NCBI RefSeq assembly: GCF_020164495.1
Contig: NZ_JAIQYZ010000005.1
Location: 1 to 64,000 of the forward strand
Source: Psychroflexus lacisalsi
GTDB lineage: Bacteria; Bacteroidota; Bacteroidia; Flavobacteriales; Flavobacteriaceae
DNA: 64,000 bases
Reading direction: 5' to 3'
The notes beneath the pieces are model-generated. The model saw only the letters and a list, made by a program, of their open reading frames with translations, made no database searches and was not told where the DNA came from. Positions 33,781 through 41,907 of this stretch are shown here, one piece after another; the first letter of the stretch is position 1; every line of letters begins with the position of its first letter. Position numbers and translations under genes: made by a program.

Positions 33781-35577
33781 ATGAGTCGTAAAAAGTTGAA
33801 TATTACATCTTTAGGAAATAAGACCATGAATTGGTTAGGAAATTTTCTGACCAAACAACAGATACTTATTCTGCTTAGTGCTTTTGTGGGATTAGTATCA
33901 GGGCTAGTAGCCGTGACTCTAAAAAACTTAACCTATCTCATTCAATCTTTGCTGGGAGGTGGCTACATATCCAATTATCATAATGCATATTATTTTGTTT
34001 TCCCTTTGATAGGTTTAACCTTGGTCTATCTGCTCTCAAAATTTATTTTAAAAAAGGATATAGGTCAGGGAATATCCACAACATTATATTCCATTTCCAG
34101 GAGAAAAGGATTCATGCAGAAGTTTCAGAACTATGCCTCAATGATTGCTGCCCCAATCACTTTGGGGTTTGGCGGCTCTGCGGGTCTTGAAGCGCCAACA
34201 GTAGTGTCGAGTGCAGCTTTGAGTACCAGTTTTTCGAAATACCTTAACTTAACACAAGCTTCAAGAACCTTGCTTATAGGCTGTGCAGCAGCAGGTGCCA
34301 TGTCCTCAATTTTTCAAGCACCTATAGCTGCCATCATTTTTGCCATTGAGATTTTTAGTTTAGACCTCACTTTAATTTCTATGATACCATTGCTTGTAGC
34401 TTCTGTGTCCTCTATCTTAACGTCTTATTTTTTCTTTGGATCGGACATTATACTCCACACTCAGTTAGAAAAAGCATTTAGTATTGGTGACGTACCCTTT
34501 TACTTAGCTTTAGGAGTTTTTACGGCTCTTGCTTCTATCATATTTACTAAAGTATATATGTATACTTTTAAAAAATTCAATACTATTGATCATAAAATCA
34601 ACCGCATTTTGATCGGAGGTATCATTTTAAGTGCTATCCTGTTTTTCATTCCTCAAATTTATGGTGAAGGCTATGCGACTGTGAATGAACTTTTGGCTGG
34701 AAATCATGACTTGATAACCAATAACCGATTTTTAAAAGGTTGGGATATGACGTGGATGGTCATTGTTTTTTTGCTTTTACTCGTCATATTTAAAATGATA
34801 GCTACGTCCGTAACCATTGCCGCCGGTGGTATTGGAGGTATTTTTGCGCCAGTTTTATTTATAGGAAGTATGATAGGCCACAGTTACGCTTTAGTGATTA
34901 ATGCGTTAGGAATTACTAAAGCACCTTTATCTGTGAGTCAATTTACACTAGTAGGCATGGCAGGTTTGATGGCAGGCGTTATGCATGCGCCTCTCACCGC
35001 TATTTTCCTTATTGCTGAAATCACAAGTGGATATAGCTTATTTATCCCATTGATGATTACCGCAGCCATTTCATATGTCATCACCAGTCAATTTCAACCT
35101 AACTCAGTGTATACTTTGGAATTGGCAGAACGAGGAGATTTGGTTACTCATAATAAAGACCAAGCAGTGCTTACTCTTATGGATATTGAACAAGTCGTAG
35201 AAAACAATTTTGAAATACTTACAGACAACATGAATCTTGGTCAAATCGTTAATGAAGGCGTGGTCAAGTCCAATAGGAATATTTTCCCGGTGGTAGACAA
35301 AAACAATATCTTTAAGGGAATTATACTTCTTGATGATATAAGAACCATCATGTTTGATAAATCTTTGTATGAGGAAATGACAGTTACTTCCCTAATGCAA
35401 AGAGCACCCGATGTTATAGATTTGAAAGAATGCAGAATGAATCATATCATGAAGAAGTTTCAGGATACAGATGCCTGGAATTTACCCGTGGTAAGAGATG
35501 GGAAATATGTCGGTTTTATATCTAAATCCAAATTACTGACAGCCTACAGACAAAAATTAATTGAAGTCACCGTTTAG
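33781..35577 (+). CDS. CLC-family chloride channel or chloride/proton exchanger with CBS domains
   Basis: A 598-residue protein with about ten to twelve helices of the CLC fold in residues 25-440 and a C-terminal CBS pair (about 450-595). The anion-pathway motifs are GSAGLEAPTV (equivalent to GREGP, with the gating glutamate kept) and GGIGGIFAPVLFIG (GxFxP). A kept gating Glu is compatible with either exchanger or channel. The CBS pair probably senses nucleotides. It is followed after 9 bp by a small membrane gene that may be co-transcribed. Confidence 0.92.
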   Translation: MSRKKLNITSLGNKTMNWLGNFLTKQQILILLSAFVGLVSGLVAVTLKNLTYLIQSLLGGGYISNYHNAYYFVFPLIGLTLVYLLSKFILKKDIGQGISTTLYSISRRKGFMQKFQNYASMIAAPITLGFGGSAGLEAPTVVSSAALSTSFSKYLNLTQASRTLLIGCAAAGAMSSIFQAPIAAIIFAIEIFSLDLTLISMIPLLVASVSSILTSYFFFGSDIILHTQLEKAFSIGDVPFYLALGVFTALASIIFTKVYMYTFKKFNTIDHKINRILIGGIILSAILFFIPQIYGEGYATVNELLAGNHDLITNNRFLKGWDMTWMVIVFLLLLVIFKMIATSVTIAAGGIGGIFAPVLFIGSMIGHSYALVINALGITKAPLSVSQFTLVGMAGLMAGVMHAPLTAIFLIAEITSGYSLFIPLMITAAISYVITSQFQPNSVYTLELAERGDLVTHNKDQAVLTLMDIEQVVENNFEILTDNMNLGQIVNEGVVKSNRNIFPVVDKNNIFKGIILLDDIRTIMFDKSLYEEMTVTSLMQRAPDVIDLKECRMNHIMKKFQDTDAWNLPVVRDGKYVGFISKSKLLTAYRQKLIEVTV

Positions 35578-35586
35578 AATTAAACT

Positions 35587-35868
35587 ATGAGAGCATTAAT
35601 AAAATTAGTTTTTATATTGATAGCAGCGGGCTTTGCCCTGGGTGCGTATTTTAAAATTTATGATGAAGAATTGATTGGTGAACGAATTATTGGCATATGC
35701 GTTTTAGCAAGCGCTTTTGTGTTGATGCCCTTATTTTTGGCCCACCGATGGAAAGGTAAACGTCTTCAGGATTATACACTTACCAAAGAAAATATTGAAA
35801 GAATGAACAAAAAGGATACTGATAGAGATCTAGAAAAGGGTAATGAATCTAATAATGATAAAGACTGA
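35587..35868 (+). CDS. Small two-segment membrane protein
   Basis: A 93-residue protein with two membrane segments (about 5-21 and 37-54) and a long charged C-terminal tail rich in Lys, Asp and Asn. It starts 9 bp after the CLC gene and is likely co-transcribed. It has the look of a conserved flavobacterial small membrane protein, but I recognise no named family. A role in the CLC complex is conceivable from the spacing only. Confidence 0.65.
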   Translation: MRALIKLVFILIAAGFALGAYFKIYDEELIGERIIGICVLASAFVLMPLFLAHRWKGKRLQDYTLTKENIERMNKKDTDRDLEKGNESNNDKD

Positions 35869-35944
35869 AAACATTACTTTATTGAAAATGATTTATTTAA
35901 AGTAAAATTTTTCGATAAATGTGATGTAGACCATTAATTTTAAT

Positions 35945-35952
35945 TACTTTTG
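35945..35952 (+). promoter_or_regulatory. cspA promoter, -7 box TActTTTG
   Basis: An exact TAnnTTTG match 29 bp before the ATG. It leaves a leader of only about 20 nt, much shorter than the long thermosensing leader of E. coli cspA. Confidence 0.6.
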
Positions 35953-35981
35953 TATTATATTATTAATTATTATTTATTATT

Positions 35982-36173
35982 ATGCAAGGTAAAGTAAAAT
36001 TTTTCAATGAGTCTAAAGGTTATGGATTCATTACAAACGACGAGACAGGAGAAGATATTTTTGTACACGTCACAGGACTTAACGGAGAATCTCTAAACGA
36101 AGGAGACGAAGTTGAGTACACAGAAGAAGAAGGAAGAAAAGGAATGAACGCTACAGATGTACGTTTGATCTAA
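35982..36173 (+). CDS. cspA: Cold-shock protein
   Basis: A 63-residue single-domain CSD protein. RNP1 is KGYGFIT and RNP2 is DIFVHV, inside the OB-fold MQGKVKFFNESKGYGFI. It binds single-stranded nucleic acid as an RNA chaperone. It is slightly shorter than the usual 66-70 residues but complete. It has its own promoter and a strong terminator. Whether it is cold-induced cannot be told from the sequence. Confidence 0.95.
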   Translation: MQGKVKFFNESKGYGFITNDETGEDIFVHVTGLNGESLNEGDEVEYTEEEGRKGMNATDVRLI

Positions 36174-36200
36174 TCATATAAACATTTTTTTTTCAAAGCC

Positions 36201-36235
36201 TTAAAACGCCACTCTTTCGAGTGGCGTTTTTATTT
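36201..36235 (+). terminator. cspA terminator
   Basis: AAAACGCCACTC, a TTTC loop and GAGTGGCGTTTT followed by T-rich sequence, 28 bp after the cspA stop. Confidence 0.9.
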
Positions 36236-36548
36236 TAAGAACTTACCTAAATTTAAGGCCTTTAGCTTAAATCACTTTCAAAACAATAGTTTCTTCATTT
36301 ACCCCTATTTAAGGTCAGCTTACCAACCAGTAAATTATAAATAGAGAATAAGAATCATGCGATTCATCAGTATTCTGGTCTCATTAATGGTTTGAACATT
36401 AGAGATAAAAACCAATATCAGTTATAAGCTTATTTGAAATACTCTATGAAATTATTTTTAGTCTGTCACTAATAATGACTAAGAGGAATAAAAAAAGTCA
36501 CATAGCTCTACAAGTTAAGATTACTGATAAAATAACTTCTAGTTGCAA
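36236..36548. other. Intergenic region between convergent cspA and rpmF
   Basis: About 310 bp of A+T-rich DNA flanked by the two terminators. I see no gene, RNA or repeat in it. Confidence 0.6.
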
Positions 36549-36580
36549 CAAAAAAACTCCTTTAAGTTAATAAAGGAGTG
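36549..36580 (-). terminator. Terminator of the DUF177-rpmF operon
   Basis: ACTCCTTTA and TAAAGGAGT form the stem around AGTTAA. On the minus strand it is followed by a run of seven T. Confidence 0.88.
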
Positions 36581-36606
36581 ATATCAAAATAAAAAGTAAA
36601 ATAAAA

Positions 36607-36810
36607 TTACTCTACTACTTCAGCGTCTTCAGTATTATCAATTAGGACTTGGCCTCTGTAAAACATTTTACCTTCATGCCAATGTGCTCTATGAAATAAG
36701 TGAGCTTCGCCAGTGGTTGTATCTGTAGCGATTTGAGGCATCTTAGCTTTGATGTGCCCTCTTCTCTTATCTCTTCTTGTCTTCGATATTTTTCTCTTTG
36801 GATGTGCCAT
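36607..36810 (-). CDS. rpmF: Ribosomal protein bL32, cysteine-free form
   Basis: A 67-residue protein beginning [18 protein letters not shown], the hallmark of bL32. The zinc-binding cysteine pairs of the C+ type are absent; the middle reads [15 protein letters not shown], so this is the zinc-independent C- version. It is a 50S subunit component. It follows the DUF177 gene after 15 bp, the widely conserved yceD-rpmF pair. In many Bacteroidota fabH and accB-accC follow, but here a terminator does. Confidence 0.96.
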   Translation of the reverse strand: MAHPKRKISKTRRDKRRGHIKAKMPQIATDTTTGEAHLFHRAHWHEGKMFYRGQVLIDNTEDAEVVE

Positions 36811-36825
36811 TGCTCAAGTATATAT

Positions 36826-37362
36826 TTATTCGTTTAGTAATTCCTTTAATTTATCCCATCGAGGATCTATATCCTCTTCTTTATCTTCTTTTTGATTTAA
36901 TTTTGGCTTTAACTCTTCTAATTTTTCAAGAATGTCTGATTGAATTGTTCCATCTTCTACACCAGGGTGTATTCTTTTGGCTGGTAAGCCTAAAACAATC
37001 CCTTCATAAATGTACTGTTGTACGCCTACCTCATGCTCCCCATGCGGGAGAATTAATAATTCCTCATTATCATCGTTGTATTCATCTCCAAACTTCACAA
37101 CTAAAGACAGATGATTATCTATTTCTTGGTCGTAAGGTTCAAGAGTAACATCACAATTTACATTAACGTAGCCTGAGAAATCGAATTCCAACTCCAGCAT
37201 ATTTGCTTTTTTGGTAAATTCCAAATCTACATCAACGTCAGAACTATTAAATTCCTGAAAATCAAAAAGATCAAAGAACGCATTATCAATCTTAAAATCA
37301 AATCTGTGCTGCCCCTCCTTCAACCCTACAAAGGGTATAGCATAAGCTTTAAACTTCCTCAT
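36826..37362 (-). CDS. DUF177 (YceD-family) protein
   Basis: A 178-residue acidic protein. Conserved blocks are NVNCDVTLEPYDQEID (about residues 66-81) and GIVLGLPAKRIHPG (about 120-133), near the positions of YceD/DUF177 motifs. The C-terminal DPRWDKLKELLNE matches family members. YceD-type proteins have been linked to 23S rRNA accumulation in bacteria and plants. A TAtaTTTG box (complement 37384-37391) gives this gene and rpmF their own promoter, separate from pdxA. Confidence 0.9.
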   Translation of the reverse strand: MRKFKAYAIPFVGLKEGQHRFDFKIDNAFFDLFDFQEFNSSDVDVDLEFTKKANMLELEFDFSGYVNVNCDVTLEPYDQEIDNHLSLVVKFGDEYNDDNEELLILPHGEHEVGVQQYIYEGIVLGLPAKRIHPGVEDGTIQSDILEKLEELKPKLNQKEDKEEDIDPRWDKLKELLNE

Positions 37363-37383
37363 ACAACATCAGTTTTGGGTTTG

Positions 37384-37391
37384 CAAATATA
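37384..37391 (-). promoter_or_regulatory. Promoter of DUF177-rpmF, -7 box TAtaTTTG
   Basis: Reading on the minus strand, an exact TAnnTTTG match lies 22 bp before the DUF177 start, in the gap after pdxA. Confidence 0.6.
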
Positions 37392-37432
37392 TTAAAAATT
37401 AATAATAATCCTTATAAAGATTTGATAATGAT

Positions 37433-38458
37433 TTATAAAGGATTTTTAGTTAACTCCAAATATTCCATTCGATACTTGAAAATTGAAATCGACATAAAGA
37501 TAGCCTGTGAAAAAGAACTACATTTTGCAATGCCTTTACCGGCAATATCAAAGGCTGTACCGTGATCTGGAGAAGTCCTGATGCGATTAAGTCCCGCAGT
37601 AAAGTTAACTCCATTTCCAAAGGATAAGGTTTTGAAAGGAATCAATCCCTGGTCGTGATAGGCTGCTATAATGGCATCAAAGTTTGCATTGTTTTTAGAG
37701 CCAAAAAAACTATCTGCTGCGTAAGGTCCAAAAACAAATTTCCCATTTTCAACAAATTTCTTTATCGCTGGTTTTATAACTTCATCATCTTCTTTACCTA
37801 TAACACCTCCATCGCCTGAGTGTGGATTTATTCCTAAAACTGCAATTTTTGGTTCTCGTACGTTGAAGTCTTTTTTGAGAGATTCGTGAATGGCATTCAC
37901 TTTTTTATCTATCAGCTCTTCGGTGATCTTTGAGGAGACATCCTTCACAGGAACGTGATCTGTTAATAAACCTACTTTAATGTTGTCAGAAACCATAAAC
38001 ATTAGACTATCCCCTTTCAGTTCCTGAGCTAGAAAATCTGTATGTCCTGGAAAATTAAAATCCCCTGACTGTATGCTATTCTTATTAATAGGAGCTGTAA
38101 CGAGCGTATCAATATCTTTTTTTGCTAAAGCTTGGGTCGCAGCCCTTAGAGATTTAATTGCATATCCACCAATGGTTTTGTCCTCTTCACCAAAGTTGAC
38201 TTTTACGTTTTCTTTCCAAACATTCACAACATTAATTTTGCCTTCTACAGCATCTTCAGCTTTGGATATTCCGTGAAATTGTAGCTTGATTTTAAAATGA
38301 TTTCCGAAAAAAGACATCATCTTAGAGTTTGCAAAAATCACAGGCGTAAAAAGCTCAAGAACACGGCTATCTTGTAAGGATTTAAGAATAATTTCTGGAC
38401 CAATACCGTTCATATCTCCAATACTTATACCTACTCTTATATTTGACTTCGCTTTCAT
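37433..38458 (-). CDS. pdxA: 4-hydroxythreonine-4-phosphate dehydrogenase
   Basis: A 341-residue enzyme of the deoxyxylulose-5-phosphate-dependent pyridoxal phosphate pathway; it oxidises 4-phosphohydroxy-L-threonine with NAD. Family blocks: GDMNGIGPEI at the N-terminus, FPGHTDFLA with metal-binding His, GINPHSGDGG, YHDQGLIPFKTL and RTSPDHGTAFDIAGKG. Length is normal. It is divergent from ribE with overlapping promoters, so two cofactor pathways (B6 and B2) share one control region. Confidence 0.96.
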   Translation of the reverse strand: MKAKSNIRVGISIGDMNGIGPEIILKSLQDSRVLELFTPVIFANSKMMSFFGNHFKIKLQFHGISKAEDAVEGKINVVNVWKENVKVNFGEEDKTIGGYAIKSLRAATQALAKKDIDTLVTAPINKNSIQSGDFNFPGHTDFLAQELKGDSLMFMVSDNIKVGLLTDHVPVKDVSSKITEELIDKKVNAIHESLKKDFNVREPKIAVLGINPHSGDGGVIGKEDDEVIKPAIKKFVENGKFVFGPYAADSFFGSKNNANFDAIIAAYHDQGLIPFKTLSFGNGVNFTAGLNRIRTSPDHGTAFDIAGKGIAKCSSFSQAIFMSISIFKYRMEYLELTKNPL

Positions 38459-38468
38459 AAAATTCGTC

Positions 38469-38476
38469 TATTTTTG
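38469..38476 (+). promoter_or_regulatory. ribE promoter, -7 box TAttTTTG
   Basis: An exact TAnnTTTG match 33 bp before the ribE ATG. A TTTG at 38442-38445 upstream is a possible but slightly too distant -33 element. Confidence 0.65.
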
Positions 38477-38483
38477 CAGTAAA

Positions 38484-38491
38484 CAAAGGTA
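38484..38491 (-). promoter_or_regulatory. pdxA promoter, -7 box TAccTTTG
   Basis: Reading on the minus strand, an exact TAnnTTTG match 25 bp before the pdxA ATG. It lies only 7 bp from the ribE -7 box, so polymerase can probably occupy only one of the two at a time. Confidence 0.6.
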
Positions 38492-38509
38492 ACGAAATAA
38501 TCTACAATT

Positions 38510-39103
38510 ATGTTTACAGGTATTATTGAGGAGGTAGGAACGATCTCAAAAATTGAGTCGTCTGGAGGGAATATTGATTTTACAATAAAGGCCAATCTAG
38601 CCGATGAATTAAAGATTGATCAAAGCGTAGCTCACAATGGAGTTTGCCTGACTGTTGTTGATATCACAAATGATACTTATAAAGTAACAGCGATAGGTGA
38701 AACTTTAAATAAAACCAACCTTAAGCAGCTTAAGGAAGGGCATCAAATCAATCTCGAAAGAGGAATGAAAATGAATGCACATCTGGATGGGCATATTGTT
38801 CAGGGCCATGTAGACCAGGTCGCTATCTGTGAGCGTGCAGAAACTAAAGATGGAAGCTGGGAATTTACATTTTCCTATGATCCCAAGCTTATGAATGTCA
38901 CTATAGAGAAAGGTTCTATCACCATTAACGGGGTTAGCCTTACGGTCGTCAATTCAAAATTGAATGAATTTAGCGTTGCTATCATTCCTTACACCTACGA
39001 AAATACTAGTTTCAAAACCTTACAAAAAGGCGATATTGTAAATCTAGAATTTGATGTTATAGGAAAATATGTAAAGCGATTGATGGAGATGCAATCTAAC
39101 TAA
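38510..39103 (+). CDS. ribE: Riboflavin synthase alpha chain
   Basis: A 197-residue enzyme with two lumazine-binding domains: domain 1 begins MFTGIIEEVG, domain 2 follows HLDGHIVQGHVDQV at about residue 95. The N-terminal MFTGI(I/V)E signature is intact, as is the cysteine in NGVCLTVVD. It converts two 6,7-dimethyl-8-ribityllumazine molecules to riboflavin. No FMN riboswitch is visible in the short leader. It ends 5 bp from the convergent outer-membrane channel gene. Confidence 0.96.
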   Translation: MFTGIIEEVGTISKIESSGGNIDFTIKANLADELKIDQSVAHNGVCLTVVDITNDTYKVTAIGETLNKTNLKQLKEGHQINLERGMKMNAHLDGHIVQGHVDQVAICERAETKDGSWEFTFSYDPKLMNVTIEKGSITINGVSLTVVNSKLNEFSVAIIPYTYENTSFKTLQKGDIVNLEFDVIGKYVKRLMEMQSN

Positions 39104-39107
39104 ACAA

Positions 39108-40535
39108 CTATTCTACTTCTACATCGTTAACTAGAATATTGAATAAGCTTGCTTTAGATTTAAGTAGTTGTTCAAAGACTTTAATCTCTTTCAACCTAGA
39201 ATCTATCAAACTTACTTCTCTAGCGTTGACTAGAAAAACTGAGCTTTCGCCAAAGCTAAATTTTCTCTCTTCAGCTCTTAGTAAACTTGAATAATCTTTT
39301 ACGATGGATTGGAAAGTGTTGAGTTGAATGATAAAAGACAATATTTCGCTTCTGGATGCTTGAATTTTATTCTGAAGTTGAAGCGACTCAAAATCTAGAT
39401 CCAGTTGGGCTTCATTGACTTTAATTTTAGCAAGCTTTAGATTTCCTCGCTCTTTTCTAAGAAACAATGGAAGTTTGAAAAACAAGCCGGCTTTGTAATC
39501 GTTTGGATTGAAATTCAAATTGTTAACTTGACTGACCCGTTCGTTTACAAAGTTGTACTCCAGATCCAACTGTGGTTTTAACATTTCAGCTTTAAGCTGC
39601 TGATTCACTTCCAATTTATCAATTTTGTAGTCTAAAGCTCTAATCTTGGGATGATCTGCTAATACAAAATTCTCTAGTTGCAGTAAATTAGTTCCCAAAA
39701 CAGGGTCCAAAGAATTTTCGCCTAGCTCTTCTGGCAAAACAAAGGGCCCGAGCTCAAGCGGAATATTATCTTCGAACCAAAGAAAATTGGAAAGATGAAG
39801 TCGACTTTTAATCAATTTTAAATTCGATTGCTCCAACCTCAATTCCCGGTCTTGGACTACTATGCCTGCCTCTAGAGTATCAATAGTAGGCATATTTCCA
39901 GCTAAAGCACTTTTTTTGATTCCATCAAACCTAATTTCTGCACGTTCGAGAAAATCTTGAAAAAGGTTGACTTCACGATTGGCTAAATACCAATCGAGAT
40001 AGGCCAAAACGGCATCAGACAATAACTGGTTAAGACGAATATCACGCTGAGCCTGGCTTAAATCCTGCATGATTTTGGCTTGTTTTAAATCTGCCATTCT
40101 TTGGTTGATAAACAAACCTTGACCAATAGGAACCGAAACTCCTGCACTATAAAGGCCATCATCTGGAACGCTATTCTGTGGATTTAAAAATTCACCTTGG
40201 TTTTGTTCAAACCCAGCCTTGACTTCTATGCCATACCAAGTTGGTATTTTGAAGGTAGAATTTAGAATATCGTAATACCCTTTACTATCAAATTCTTTGT
40301 TTTTCCAATCCACCATCACCTGAGGATCGAAAGCTCCTCGAGATTTTAGCAAAGTTGCTTGGGCAGTTGAAATTTCAAAATTAGCAAGTTTTGCAACCGG
40401 ATGGTATTCTTTTACATACGCCAAAAACTCATTTAAACTGAGAACATTTTCATCTACAACAGGATTTGTCTCACCCTGTGCATACAAACTGAAATGAAAA
40501 ATTAAGCTTAGAACAAGTAAATAAACTCTACACAT
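39108..40535 (-). CDS. TolC-family outer-membrane channel
   Basis: A 475-residue protein with a signal peptide (ending LYAQG, about residue 20). It shows the two-fold helical repeat of outer-membrane efflux proteins: long amphipathic helices such as QAKIMQDLSQAQRDIRLNQLL and a similar block near the C-terminus, with barrel-like strands between (YSAGVSVPIGQGLFINQR). It is the third gene of a minus-strand operon with an ABC protein and a HlyD-type adaptor, so it is the outer channel of that exporter. Only 1 bp separates it from the adaptor gene. Confidence 0.93.
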   Translation of the reverse strand: MCRVYLLVLSLIFHFSLYAQGETNPVVDENVLSLNEFLAYVKEYHPVAKLANFEISTAQATLLKSRGAFDPQVMVDWKNKEFDSKGYYDILNSTFKIPTWYGIEVKAGFEQNQGEFLNPQNSVPDDGLYSAGVSVPIGQGLFINQRMADLKQAKIMQDLSQAQRDIRLNQLLSDAVLAYLDWYLANREVNLFQDFLERAEIRFDGIKKSALAGNMPTIDTLEAGIVVQDRELRLEQSNLKLIKSRLHLSNFLWFEDNIPLELGPFVLPEELGENSLDPVLGTNLLQLENFVLADHPKIRALDYKIDKLEVNQQLKAEMLKPQLDLEYNFVNERVSQVNNLNFNPNDYKAGLFFKLPLFLRKERGNLKLAKIKVNEAQLDLDFESLQLQNKIQASRSEILSFIIQLNTFQSIVKDYSSLLRAEERKFSFGESSVFLVNAREVSLIDSRLKEIKVFEQLLKSKASLFNILVNDVEVE

Positions 40536-41906
40536 TTATTTTCCAGTATTTTGATTTTTATTGGAACTCATATTGGAATCTTGCGGGGTGTAATAATCTG
40601 GAGGAAAGCCATTGATTTTCCTCCATAGCTCATACCATACAGGGACGTCATTGAGTAAAGCCATAGTCTTTGCACCAGAACCAGCACGGATAACTTCTGG
40701 CCAGGATTGTTCGTCAGGATCTTCTTCTATCAATACTCTGAATTTTCCTTTTGCTGGATTCATAGTTCTTTCTACCGCAACTATTCTTCCTCCATAGGTG
40801 CCATAAGACAAATTGGGCCATCCGGAGAAAAATATAGCTGGCCAGCCATCAAATATTATTCTTATAGGCTCACCAGGATGTAACAACGGTAAATCTATTG
40901 GATCCACGTAGGTTTCTACCGCTAGGTCAATGTCCAAGGGCATAATACTTACAATCTGTGTCCCAGCTTTGAAAGTCTCTCCAATACCACTTTGCAAGGC
41001 TCTATTTACAAAACCATCTTGTGGCGCTGTAATGTATCGCATTCCCGATCTTACACTGAAATTGGAGAAGTCGTTTTCCAGCTTAGTTCGTTGAGCTTCG
41101 GTATCATATTGACCCGAAAGTGCTGAAAACTTATCACTTTCTGCTTTTGAAATCTTCTCCTGGTAACTGGCTTTAATGCTCGAAATTTCAATTTGGGCAT
41201 TGATCACTTCATTTTTACTGGATAGCAAGCGATTTTTACGACCCAAAACGTTTGCTAAACTATTTTGTAGCTGAAGCCTCTTAGCTTCAAGGTCTGTTTT
41301 GGCTAGCAAGCCTTCCGCTTCAAGGTTTTCTGTCCGTTCAAACTGTATTTCTGCAATTGTTACCAAAGTTTGAGCAGCTTCCAGTTCTATACTATCACTT
41401 TCTACCTTTAAGTTAGCTTGTATAAGTTTGTTTAAAGCCTGTTCAAGTTTTAGTTTTCTTTCTTCTTTTAACGATTCAATCTGAATATTCAAAGATTTCA
41501 CCTTTTCAACGTAGGAATCCAGAGAGTAGTTCTTGGCCTTGATCTGAGATTCAGCACGAGATAATAAATTTGGATCGAAGAACTTATCTGTAACTTCAGA
41601 TATGTATAAAATAGTGTCTCCTTTTCTCACAATTTGCCCTTCTTTTACATACCATTTTTCTATTCTGCCTGCTATTGCAGATTCTATAGATTGGGATCTT
41701 TGGCCTGGGCTTAATGCTGTGACATAACCTCTACCTTGAACAATCTGGGTCCACGGTAAAAAAAGTATTGCCAAAAGAACAACCCCAAAGATCGTCATGA
41801 TCTTATTGAAGGTAAGGAAGCGATCCTTATGAAATGTGAATTCCATTGATTTATACTTGGATAAATCAACCTTTTCGTTCAGTTTAAGTTTTGATATATC
41901 AAGCAT
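40536..41906 (-). CDS. HlyD-family periplasmic adaptor
   Basis: A 456-residue protein with one membrane segment (about residues 35-52), a biotinyl-lipoyl-like half (GRIEKWYVKEGQIVRKGDTI), a long coiled coil (about 125-285) and the second lipoyl half and beta-barrel (ITAPQDGFVNRALQSGIGETF). This is the membrane-fusion protein linking an inner-membrane ABC exporter to the TolC-type channel. Spacing to both neighbours is 1 bp, so they form one operon. Confidence 0.93.
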   Translation of the reverse strand: MLDISKLKLNEKVDLSKYKSMEFTFHKDRFLTFNKIMTIFGVVLLAILFLPWTQIVQGRGYVTALSPGQRSQSIESAIAGRIEKWYVKEGQIVRKGDTILYISEVTDKFFDPNLLSRAESQIKAKNYSLDSYVEKVKSLNIQIESLKEERKLKLEQALNKLIQANLKVESDSIELEAAQTLVTIAEIQFERTENLEAEGLLAKTDLEAKRLQLQNSLANVLGRKNRLLSSKNEVINAQIEISSIKASYQEKISKAESDKFSALSGQYDTEAQRTKLENDFSNFSVRSGMRYITAPQDGFVNRALQSGIGETFKAGTQIVSIMPLDIDLAVETYVDPIDLPLLHPGEPIRIIFDGWPAIFFSGWPNLSYGTYGGRIVAVERTMNPAKGKFRVLIEEDPDEQSWPEVIRAGSGAKTMALLNDVPVWYELWRKINGFPPDYYTPQDSNMSSNKNQNTGK

Positions 41907-41907
41907 A

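Noticed and set aside
38491..38510. FMN riboswitch before ribE
   Set aside because: The leader is under 35 nt, far too short for the conserved RFN structure.
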